Assembly (NCBI RefSeq): GCF_048020265.1
Contig: NZ_CP171843.1
Span: 3,013,337-3,077,336, forward strand
Reading direction: 5' to 3'
From: Limnohabitans_A sp048020265
Lineage (GTDB): Bacteria > Pseudomonadota > Gammaproteobacteria > Burkholderiales > Burkholderiaceae_C
DNA: 64,000 nt
Below are positions 1 through 12,000 of the stretch, piece after piece. Both the position numbers and the translations under genes were made by a program. Numbering within the stretch: the first letter of the stretch is position 1; every line of letters begins with the position of its first letter. The notes beneath the pieces are model-generated. The model did not search any database. It was not told the DNA's origin and saw nothing but the letters and a program-made list of their open reading frames with translations.

Positions 1-3000
1 TCACGGCGCCGTTGTTGTGGATGAAAACACCGCTCACACCGGTCTGTCCCGATGCGGGGGTGAATTCACTCACCACAAAGGCACCGCCGGGCACTGCTGT
101 CAGATCGGCCAGGATGCCGTTGGGGGTGACCACAAATGTGCCGCCCAGGGGCAGACCGTCGGCGTCATAAATGCGCCCCACAGTAGAGCCCTTGTCCGCG
201 CTGCTGCCCTGGTAGTAGATGACCAGGGTGTTGCCATTGTCGAGCTGGACCACCTTGGAGTCGGTCTGGAAGTTGGTGCTGTCGACCGAGACCTGTTGCT
301 CGGTGTTGTAGGCCAGCTGGGCACGGTCACTGGTGACGCCTGCCACGGTCTGGCGCACTTGCACACTGCCCGCAGCGTATTCACCCTGGGGCAGCACGAA
401 GCTGCTGTCGGTGCCGGCGGTCCAGCTCTGGCCCTTGTTGGTGGTGTATTCCCAGGTGCCGCCATTGGCCAGCCCATTGACGTTGACCTTGCCATCGGCA
501 GTGATGCTGTCGATGGCGAGCCAGCCGCTGTCGCTGTTCAGCGACAAGGTGGGTGTTTTCAGGCTGCGGTCGAGCTTGAAGGTGGCCGTGCTGCTGTTCA
601 CGCTGGTATTGCCCGCTGCGTCGGTGACGGTGGCCACCACGTTGTAGCTGCCGTCTTCGTCGATGCCATTGGTCGGAATGGTGACCAACGCGTTGCCCTG
701 GCTCACATCGGTCGGCAGCACGGTGTACAGCACGGTGCGCTCGTCACCGCTCGGGTCGGTCACCGTCAGGGTGATCACATCACCACTTACGGCGCCGGTG
801 GGCAGGGTGACGGTGGTGTCCACGCCGTTGGCGGCCTTGGTGGCGTTGATGCCGCCCTCCAGGGCTTCTGTAGCGCTCAGGCTGGGTGCGCCGGTGGCGA
901 GGGTGTCCACCTCGAAATTGGCCGAGTCAGCGGACGCGTTCGGGTTGGCGGCCAGGTCGGTGACCCCGTTGTCTTTGAGCGTGATCACGTTGGTGGTGTC
1001 CTCCACACCCGTCGTGGGCGTGTAGGTGGCAGTCCAGGTGACGCCGCCGTCGTTGCTGACCGGCTCGCTGAGCGTGCCGTTGTCCACCGTGAAGTCGCTG
1101 GCTGTGAGGCCGGTGACCGCTTCGTTGAAGGTGATGGTGACCAGACTCTCTTCGCCCACCTTGAGGGCCGTGTCCATCATCACGACGGCCGCGGTTGGTG
1201 CCGTGTTGTCTACCACCGTCACTGTCACCGTTACCGCAAACGCATCGCCGGCAGCACTGGTGTTGCCCGCCGCGTCGGTGGCCTTGGCCGTGATGTTGTA
1301 GCTGCCCGGTGCCAGGTCGACGCTCGGTGTGAAGCGCCAGATGCCGCTGGCGTTGGCCGTGGTGCTGCCCAGCACTGTGCTGCCGTTGTACAGCGTGACG
1401 GTGCTGCCGGCCTCGGCCGTGCCGGTGAAGGTGGGCGTGGCGTCGTCGGTGGTGCTGCCATTGGCAGCTGCCGTGGGCTGCGATGCCCCCACGTTGTCGG
1501 CGTAGCTGGTGATCGCGGGAGCCGCGGGCGGGGTGGTGTCCCACTCCAGCTCGGTGGTGGTGCCGCTGTAAGCGGTGTTGCCGCCATTGCCTGTGCCCGA
1601 GTTGCTCACATTCACCACGTCGCCATTGGCCAGGCTGGCCGAGGCGTTGGCGCCTGAGTTGTCCACCAGGCGCACGGTCAGTGCGCCGGGGGTCGTGGCG
1701 CTGGCACCGGCCAGGGCCCCGTTGTAGCGCAGCTGGGTGTTGGCCGCCAAAAAGATGGCTGCGGCGTCGCTGGCGGCAGGCAGTGCCGTCCAAGTGCTGC
1801 CGTCCAGCCACTCGTAGCCCGCACTGTTGCCCACCACGACCACGCCCTTGAAGGCCTGGCCGGTGTCGGCATCGGAGAAGGCGCCTTCGAACAACTCGGC
1901 CACGGTGGCCGCGGTGGTGGTGATGCCTTGCGGGTTGGTGGCCATGACGTCTGTCGTGGTGCTCACGGGCTCAGCCACATAGACCACTTGGCTGCCCTGG
2001 GTGTAGGCCACGTACTGCATGCCTGCCACGAAGCCGTGGCCAGCGCCCAGGCTGGCGACCAGATCGGCACCGCTGGCGGTGGCGCTGCCTTGCGTCCAGC
2101 GGCCTGCCAGCTGAAGAGCGTCGCCGGTGTTGCCGTTCACGACCATGAACCGACCGTCGGACGTGGCCAGGCCTTGGCCCATGCGGGCCACGGTGGTCGC
2201 GTCGAGCTTGAGCGTGTTGTCGCCGGTGCCCGTGAGGTCGATGCTGCTGAAGCCCTGCACCTTCGCCGCCACGGTGGCGTTGGTCAGGTCCAGCGCGGCG
2301 CCGCTGTCGGCCAGCTTGAGCGTGTTGATGCCCGTGCCGCCGTCCAGCAGCATGGTGTTGGTGTTGCCCAGCTGGGTGACGTTGTCGTTGTTGATGATGA
2401 CTTTGTCGTTGCCCGCGCCGGCCAGGATGCGGTCGGCGCCGCCGTTGGCGCTGAAGGTGTCGTTGCCGTCCCCACCGGTGAAGGTGTCGGTCCCACCTGC
2501 GCTGGCGCCAGCCTGCACAATGGTGCCGGAGGGGCCAAAGGTGATGGTTTTGATTCGATCACTGCTGGTGTCAAACCTGTCCTGGTACAGCATCTGGAAA
2601 CTGCCATCGTCCAGCGCAAGCAGGCTGATGGTTTCGGCATCGCCGCCCGAAGAAGGCGCCCATCGAGAAGCCTGAGCATCCACTGTGAAGGGGGCCACCT
2701 TGATGCTGCCGTCAGTGTTGAGCAGCATGAGGTAGTTTTTGGTCAGGTAGTCCGAGGTGCCCGCAATCACCAGGCTGCCGTCTTTGAGTTGCACCAGATC
2801 AAAGTAATCGCTGTAGTTAGCGAGGGTGTGACCGGCCGGCAAGAATTGTGACGGGGTGTAAGTGAAGCTGCTGACCACTTTGTCGGCGTTGACCGACAGG
2901 GGATCAACGATCTTGAGGGTGAGCGACTGGGTGATGGCGCTGAAACCCAGCGTGGCCACATGGCCATCGCTCAGCACAATGGTGTTTAGCCAGGTGTCGG

Positions 3001-6000
3001 AGCTGGGCAGGTTGACGTCGAAGCTGGACACGAGCGTGTTGTTGACAAAACGCAGGTAGGTCACGTTGTTGCCGGTCGCCTCGGCCGTCAGCAAGATGCT
3101 GCCGTCCGGAAGTTGGACAGGCTGAAGCGTGCGGCCAGATACCGTTTGAGGTGCCGTGATCAAGGCTTCTGGCTCGGTGGCAAGGGTCACGCCTGTCGCA
3201 GGGTTCACCTGGGTCAGGTACAGGTAGTTACCTCTCACGTAAGCCACACTGACCGTGCTGTCGGCATTGAGCCAGCTGGCCGTGGCGTAGACGTTCGGGA
3301 CCTTGTCACCGAGGACCGCCGTGGTGACCTCGATCGTGCTTTGAATCACACCATCAGCGCCCACTTTGCTGAGCGTCAGGTTGCCGTTGTCGAGGGTGCT
3401 GGTGCTGTAGTTACCAGTGACATAGAAGTTGCCCTGGCTGTCGGTGTTGGGGCTGACGCCGACGTAGCCATAACCCCAGCCTGTTGTGAGGCTGTTGCCT
3501 ACGCTAGTGGACAGAACGGCACCCGTTTTGGTGTCGACGGTGCTGACTGAGCCGTTAGCATCAAGGCTGCTCCACGAAAAAGCGTTGCCGATGCGGCCGA
3601 TCAGGTAAGTCTTGTCGCCCACCGGGTAGTAGGACGCGTACTTGAGGTAGCTGCCGCTGCTGGCCACAAAGGCTTCCGCGCCCGCAGGCGCAGGGTCTGC
3701 GCCGTAGTACTGCGTAGCCGTTGCGCCTTGTCCGGCCAAGCCGGTACTGACACTCGCGTAGCTGCCGCTGGCCACGCTCACGCCGATGGCGCCGCCGTTG
3801 CTGGATGGCGCGGTGACCACCAAGGTGTACACCTTGGGATTGGTCGTGTCTTGTGTGAACGCACCCTTGGTGCCGTCGTTGATGCTCACGCTGTCAGCAG
3901 TGAAGCCACTGACCGCTTCGCTAAAGGTGAAAGTGAACGTCACCTCACTGCTGTTGGCAGCGCTGGTGGCGTTCACGTTGTCCGTGATGCTGAGGGAGGG
4001 TGCTTGTAAAGCCTGCAGCGTGTTGAGCACGGTGTCAGCGGAAGACTCGGGCGCGTTGTTGAGGTTGATGGTCACCGCAAACGCATCGCCGGCAGCACTG
4101 GTGTTGCCCGCGGCGTCTGTGGCCTTTGCGGTGATGTTGTAGCTGCCCGGCGCCAGGTCGGCGCTTGGCGTGAAGCTCCAGGCGCCGCTGGCGTTGGCCG
4201 TGGTGCTGCCCAGCACTGTGCTGCCGTTGTAAAGCGTGACGGTGCTGCCGGCCTCGGCCGTGCCGGTGAAGGTGGGTGTGGCATCGTCGGTGGTGCTGCC
4301 GCTGGCCAAATTGCCGGTGCTGGTGCCCGCGTTGTCGTTGTAGGTACCGATGCCTGGGACGTTGGGCGCCGTGAAATCGAGATACGCACTGTCGCTGCCT
4401 GCGGTCGTGGTGTTGCCTGCGGTGTCTTTGATCACCCCATTGACCGACAACGTGTTGCCATCTACCGGTTTGGCAAAGGTGGTGGTGACGTATCGATTGC
4501 TGATGTCGGTGGCGTTCAGCACCAGTGTTTGGATGTTGGTGCCGTCGGTGAGGACCACTTGGTCGCCTGCGCTGACGGTACCGGTCCAGCTGGCCTTGAC
4601 GCTGACGGTGCTTGCCGTGCCTTCGCTGGCGTTGATGATGGCGTTGTTGTTGGCATCTGTGGTGATCTCCACGGTGGGCGTTGCACCGGCATTGGGCACG
4701 TTGGTGTCGACCACCAAGGCCTGCGTGGTGGTGCCATTGACCCCATAGCTGCTGATCAGGGCGTCGGTGCTGGCGCTGACCACGGTGGCCTTGATGGTGT
4801 AGCCGCCTGCTGCCAGGGTGTGGGCCGTATCGTCCCAAGTCCAGTTGCCGCCGTTGACGGCGCCGTAGCCGCTGTAGACGACCGCGTTGCTGCCATCGAG
4901 GATCTGGACTTTGAGCTTTTCGGTGGTGGCGTTGAAGCCGCTGGGCAGCTTGCCGCTGTAGCTCAGAGTCGGGTCGTTGGTGACGAAGTCGGCTGCGCTG
5001 GCACCGTTGTCGGCGCTGATGGCATGGATCGTGACCGGCGTGCTGGTGTTGACCGTTACCGCCAGATCGACCAGCACCTGCGCACCGGTGGTGCTGTGGT
5101 CATAGACCTTGTAGGTGTGGCCGGCCAGGCTGACCTGCCCTTTGTAATCCCACTGACCCGACAGGGCCGTGTTGCCGATCACGCCGCCCTGGCCGGTGAC
5201 GGCGTCGTTGAGCAAGGCGTCGAGGTTGAGCTTGTCGGTGCTGGAGCCGTTGACAACGAACTGCACCTTGCCGGTGCTGCTGGTGGAGCCGGTGGCCTGC
5301 ACCGAGCCAACCGCCGTTTGCGCGGTGGAAGCGAAGGTGTAGCCGCTCATGGTGGTGGCATTGGCGCCGCCGAGTGAGAGTACGTCGTTGGCCGACAAGG
5401 TGAGCGTGGAGCCGCCTTGCAGCGTGAAAATTTCCACTTCCTGGATAGGCTTGACGGTCTGGTTGCTGGTCAGGGCTTCCAGGTCCAGCGTGGTGTTGGC
5501 CGCGAGATTGAGGGTGTCTGCCCCCGCACCGCCGTTGATGCGGCCGCCCGCAGCGAGCGAGCTTTGCAAGCCGTTGCTGCTGACGGTGATGGTGTCGTTG
5601 CCGACCTTGGCGTCCAGGGCACCGCTGGTGTAGGTCAGACCCGGATCGTCGGCGTTGGATACGCCGTTGGGGGCGCTGCCAGCCACGATGGTGTTGTTGC
5701 CCGCCGGTGTATTCGGCATGAAGGACACGTTGTCGACCACAAGATCACCAAAGGAGCCCGAGTTGGCGATTGCGTTGGTACCCCAAAGCGACAGGGTGAT
5801 GGTCTTGGTGCTGGTCGCGGTGTAGACCACGGTGTAGTGGCCGCTTTCCTTGTTTTTGACGTTGTAGATGGTCAGCGAGGTGCCATCCACATCGGTGCCC
5901 AGGCTGCCGCCGCCGATGTTGCCGTCACCTTGGTTGATGGCGTAGTCAAGCTTGAAGGTGTAGCTCTTGCCCGCCTCGACCTGTGCCGTGGACTGCCAGA

Positions 6001-9000
6001 ACACAGCCTTGGTGCTGCTGGCGATGTTCACCAGCAGCTGGTTACCCGTCATAGTCCCGTCGGGGTTGCCCAATGCAGCCATGGACTTTTTGTTCCAGCT
6101 GATGTTTGTGGCTGTGCCCGACGTGCTGGTGCTGGTGGTGCCTGCGGTCAGTGCAAGTGCGCCAATGGCCGCGTTGTTGGTTGTGGCACCGTAGTTGATG
6201 CTGCTGCTCCAGGTCATATTGGGCGATGTGAAACCGCTCTGCGACGCGGTGCTGAAGTCGCCGTTGCTCAACTGGCTGGTGCCGGCCGAACTGGTGACCG
6301 TCCAGAGTGCGGCATACACGCTCTGGTTGCCTGTTGTGTCCAGCTGCACAGCGGTGAAGCTGTGCGCACCCGCCGTGGGCGCGGCGATGGTGGCCGTCCA
6401 TTGGCCGCTGGCATTGGCCGTGGTGGTGGCCACCAGGTTGGTGCTGGTGCTGTCGTAGACATAAACCGTGGCATTGGCTTCGCTGGTGCCCGCGACGGTG
6501 GTGACTGTGTTGGCGGTGCTGCCGCCCGAGCTGATGTTGGTGCCGGCGCTGTCCTTGACGGTGGTGATGAGTGGCGGGTCGGCTCTCAGGTCGGTGTTGA
6601 CCACCTGGGTTTGCACTGGGCCGGTGTTGCCCGCGGCGTCGACCACCTTGGCGGTGTAGGTCCAACCAGCGGTGTAGCCGTTGGTATCGGTGATGGCCCA
6701 TGCGGTGGCACCGGCAGCAACATGGGCGTAACCGATGAAGGTGGCGCCGTTGTTCGTGTAAACCGCGAGTTGCTCACCTGCACCCAGCGGTGCGCTGAGT
6801 GTGCCGCTGACCAGACGGCCAGCGCTGGCGTCGGCGGTGTTCCAGTCGGCGGTTGCGACGCTGGTGCTGGTGTCTTTGGTCATCGAGGTGAACTGCACCA
6901 CCTGTGCAGGCGCCTGCGTATCGACATGGAGTGTGTAGGCACCGCTGGCGGGGCTGGTGCTGCCATCGACGGTGGCTTTGGATGTGAAGTTGTAAGTGCC
7001 GTTTGCCAACGTGTCGGTGGTGATGGTCCAGTTGCCGCTGCCATCGGCGGTGGTGGTGCCCAGCACCGCGCTGCCGTTGTAAAGCGTGACCGTGCTGCCC
7101 GCAACGGCCGTGCCGGTGAAGGTTGGCGTGGTGTCGTTGGTGCTGCCGTTGTTGGCCACGGTGCCGATTTCGGGTGCCGTGTTGTCATTGGCGCTGGTGA
7201 TGACCGGGGTGGCGGGCGGCGGGGTGCCCACGGTCAGGCTGAGTGGGTCACTTTGGCCGCTCTCGTTGCCTGCGGCGTCCGTCAGGGTGAAGGTCAGGGT
7301 GTATGTGCCTTCGGGCAGCGGGCTGATGGGTGTGAGCGTGCCGGTGGCCGAGTCATAAGTGGCGGGCGTGAGGACGCCATTCACATACAGTTTGGGTGCA
7401 CCGGTCAGCCCGTTGCCGATGTTCAGGCCCGGCGTATTGTCATCGGTGATGGCCTCGCTGCTGAAGAAGTCCTGGCTGCTGCCGAAGTCGTCGTTGTAAG
7501 TGGTGGGTGCGCTCGGCGTGGCGGGCGCAACAGTGTCCACCTTGACGGTGTAAGGGCTGCTGGTGGTGCTGGTGTTGCTGGCGGCATCGGTGGCCGTGGC
7601 CTGGATGCTGTGGGTGCCATCGGCAAGCGTGCTGGTCGCGATGGACCAGCGGCCGCTGGCGTCGGCCGTGCCTGTACCGACCACGGTGGTGCCGTCGTAC
7701 AGCGTGACCGTACTGCCTGCTTCGGCGGTGCCGCTGAAGGTCGGCGTGGTGTCGTTGGTGCTGCCGCCTTTGGCGACATTACCTATCACCGGTGCCTGGT
7801 TGTCGTTGGCGCTCGTGATGGTTGGGATACCGGGAGCAAGGGTGTCAACGGTGAAGTTGAGTGATGCGCTCTGGCCGCTTTCGTTGCCAGCGGCATCGCT
7901 CAGCGTGTAGGTGAGCGCATGGGTGCCATTGGGCAGCGGGCTGGTCGGCGTGAGCGTGCCGGTCGCGGGGTCATAAGTGGCCGGTGTGAGCACGCCATTG
8001 ACGTACAGCTTGGGCGTGTTGGTCAGACCGGTGCCGATGTTCAGGCCCGGCGTGCTGTCGTCGGTGATGGCCGCCAAGCTGGTCGGGTTGGTGAGGGTGC
8101 CCGCGTTGTCAACGTAGGTGCTGGGCGCACTCGGGGTAGCGGGTGCGGTGGTGTCGACGGTGACGGTGTAGGGGCCGCTGGCATCGCCGACATTACCGGC
8201 TGCATCGGTGGCGGTGGCGGTGAAGTCATAAGTGCCTTCGCCCAGGACGCTGGTGGTGATGGCCCATTGGCCATTGGCATCGGCCGTGCCGGTGCCAATG
8301 ACGGTGCTGCCGTTGTACAGCGTGACGGTGCTGCCCGCTTCGGCGGTGCCGCTGAAGGTGGGCGTGGGGTCGTTGGTGTTGCCGCCGTTGGCCACAATGC
8401 CGGCCGCGGGCGACACGTTATCGGTGGCGTTGGTGATGGTCGGCGCGTTGGGCACAGTGGTGTCGACCGTGAAATTGAAACTGCTGCTGGCGTCGCCGGT
8501 GTTGCCGGCAGCGTCGGTGGCGGTGGCGGTGATGGTGTGGCTGCCTGCCGTTAGGGCGCTGGTCGTGATGGTCCAGTTGCCACTGTCATCGGCCGTGCCT
8601 GTACCAACCACGGTGGTGCCGTCGTACAGCGTGACGGTGCTGCCCGCTTCTGCTATGCCACGGAAAGTGGGCGTGGTGTCGTTGGTGCTGCCGTTGTGGG
8701 CCAAGGCGTCGGTCACAGGTGCCACGTCGTCGTTGGCGCTGACGATGAGCGGAATGTCGGGCGCGGTGGTGTCGACGGTCGCACTGCCGCTGCCTTGGGC
8801 GCTGGTGTTGCCAGCGGTGTCAACGATGTGCGCGGTCACCGCCAAGGTGCTGCCGTCGGCCGGCTTGGCGAAGCTGGTGGTGACGTAGCCGTTGGTCACA
8901 TCGGTATCGTTCAATGTGATGGTGCGCGTTGCAGTGCCATCGGTGATGACGACCTGATCGCCGACGTTGACGGTTCCTGTCCAGCTGACTTGGACGCCGA

Positions 9001-12000
9001 CGTTGGCGCCCGCGCCCTCGGTGGCGTCGATGGTGCCGTCGTTGTTGACGTCGGTGGTGATTTCCACAGTGGGTGCCACGCCGTCATTGGGCACACCGGT
9101 GTCGATGGTCAGAACATGCGTGGTGCTGCCGTTGGCACCGTAGCTGCTGACCACAGCATCGGTCGCGGCTTGAACGACGGTGGCTTTGAGGGTGTAGCGG
9201 CCATCGGCCAGGGTTTGCGAGGTGTCGTCCCACGCCCAGTTGGCACCGTTGGCCGTGGCGTAGCCGCTGTAGACGACGGCATTGCTGCTGTCGACGACCT
9301 CGATCTTGAGCTTTTCTGTGGTGGCGTTGAAGCCTGTGGGCAGCTTGCCGCTGTAGATGAGTGTGGCGTCGTGGGTGACGAAGTCGCTGGTGCCCACGCC
9401 CGTATCGGCAGAAATGGTGGTGATGGTGACCGGAGTGATGATGTTGACGATCACGGGCAGATCGACCAGCACTTGCGCGCCAGTGGTGCTGTGGTCATAG
9501 ACCTTGTAGGTGTGCTCAATGGCATCTACACCCATGACAGTGACCTGGCCCTTGTAGTCCCACTGGCCCGTCAGACCGGTGTTGCCGACCACGCCGCCCA
9601 GACCGGTGACGCCGTCGTTGAGCAGTGCGTTGAGGTTCAGTGTGTCGGTGTTGGTGCCGTTGACCACGAACTGCACCTTGCCTGTGCTTTGGGTGGAGCC
9701 GGTTGCAGCCACCGAGCCATCGGCTGTTTGCACAGTGGAGGAAAAGCTGTAACCGCTCATGGTGGTGGCGTTGGCACCACCGAGCGAGAGCACGTCGTTG
9801 GCCGACATCGTGACGGTCGAATCGCCTTGCAAGGTGAAGACTTCGACTTCCTGAATGGCTTTGACCGTCTGGTTGTGGGTCAGCACTTCGAGGTCGAGCG
9901 TGGTGTTGGCCGCGAGCACAAGCGTGTCAATGCCTGTGCCGCCGACGATGAGGCCGCCGCCAGCTAGGATGCTTTGCAGGTTGGTGATGGTGGCAGTGAT
10001 GCCGTCGTTGCCATCCAGGGCGTTGCGAACGCCGCCGGTGTAGCTGAGCGTGTCGGCGGTGGTGGTGGCGCCAGCGGAGCCGGCGACCGCGCTGCCCAGC
10101 GTGACGGTTTGCGTCTGCTCGCTGCCCGCGTTGCCTGCGGCATCGACCACTTTGGCGGTGTAAGTCCAGCCGGCGGTGTAATCGCTTGGGTCGGTGATGA
10201 CCCAGGCGGTACTGCCCGTGGCGACGGTGGCGTAACCGATGAAGTTGCCATTGCTGTAAACGGCCAGTTGCTCCCCTGTGCCCAGCACAGTGCTGAGCGT
10301 GCCGCTGACCAGGCGACCGCCGCTGGCGTTGTCGGTGGTCCAGTCGGCGTTGGCGGTCCCGCTGCCGCTGTCCTTGGTCATGGACGTGAATTGCACCGTC
10401 TGCGTGGGCACGGTGGCGTCCACGGTGAAGTTCCAGGCGCTGCTGGCGCTGTCGGTGTTGCCCGCGGCGTCGGTGGCCTGGGCGGTGATGCTGTAGGCAC
10501 CGTCAGCCAGGGTCGGGGCGATGAAGGTCCAGTCGCCGTTGGCGTCGGCCGTGGTGGTGCCGAGCACGGTGCCGTCGTTGTACAGCGTGACGGTGCTGCC
10601 TGCCTCGGCCGTGCCACGGAAAGTGGGCGTGGTGTCGTTGGTGCTGCCGTTGTCAGCGACGGTGCCTTGGACCGGATCGACATTGTCGGTCACGCTGGTG
10701 ATCGTCGGGATACCGGGCGGGGTGGTGTCGACGGTGACGGAGTAGGGGCTGCTGCTGTCGCTGGTATTGCCTGCAGCATCGGTGGCCGTGGCGGTGACGT
10801 TGTAGGTACCTTCTGTCAGCGGGGTCGTCGGCGTGAAGCTCCAGTCACCGTTGGCATTGGCCACCACGGTACCGAGCACGGTGGTGCCGTTGTAGAGCGT
10901 GACGGTGCTGCCCGCTTCTGCCTTGCCGGTGAAGGTGGGTGTGGTGTCGTTGGTGCTGCCGCCAGGGGCGACGTTGCCGAAAACAAGGGCTACGTCATCC
11001 TGTACGCCATCGATGACAGGTGCGTCAGGGGCCATGGCATCGACGGTGAGATGCAGTGCTGGGCTCGGGTCGCTTTCGTTGCCGGCAGCGTCCGTCAGGG
11101 TGTAACTCAGGGTGTGCGGACCATCGGCCAGCGGTGCGGTCGGCGTCAGCGTGCCGGTGGCCGGGTTGTAGTTGGCGGGCGTCAGCACGCCGTCTACATA
11201 CAACTTGGGCGTGTCGGTCGGGTGGGTGCCAATGTTCAGGCCCGGTGTGGTGTCGTCGGTGACAGACGCGCTGCTGACAGCACTTTGCAGGTCACCGGTG
11301 TTGTCGGCGTAGCTGATCGCCGCCGCCGGGGTGGCCGGTGCAAGGGTGTCGACCACGAGTGTGAGCGCGGCACTCTGGCCGCTTTCGTTGCCAGCGGCGT
11401 CCGTGAGGGTGTAGGCGAGCGCGTGCGTGCCGTCACCCAGTGGCGTGGTGGGCGTGAGCACGCCGTTGACGTAGCTGGCATCCACCTTGACGCCATCGAC
11501 ATACAGGCTGGGCGTGGTGCCTTCAGGCACCGTGCCAATGTTCAGGCCCGGTGCGGTGTCGTCCGTGGTCAGTGCGGTGCTGGCGGGGTTCTGCAGGGAG
11601 CCGATGTTGTCGACGTAGGTGGTCGGCGCAGCGGGGGTGTCTGGGGCGAGGGTGTCGACCCTGAGGCTGAGTGACGGGCTCTGAGCGCTTTCGGTGCCTG
11701 CGGCGTTGGTCAGGGTGTAGCTCAGTTCGTGTGGGCCATCGGCCAGCGGCATGGTGGGTGTGAGCACGCCGTTGACGTAGGTGGCGTCCACTTTTTGGCC
11801 GTCGACGTACAGGCTGGGCGCAGTGCCCGCAGGCACGGTGCCGATGTTCAGACCCGGCGTGTCGTCGTCGGTGACGGTTGCACTGCTGGTGGTGCTCTGG
11901 ACGCTGCCGATGTTGTCGGCATAGCCGCTCGGCACAGCAGGGGTCGTCGGCACCGAGGTGTCCACCGTGAGGTTGAGCGCAGGGCTTGGGTCGCTTTCGT

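Noticed and set aside
17..1657. A 546-codon plus-strand open frame at the left edge
   Set aside because: It is antisense to the giant adhesin gene. The minus frame reads as a coherent Ig-like repeat protein, while this frame gives low-complexity His/Gly/Val-rich sequence.
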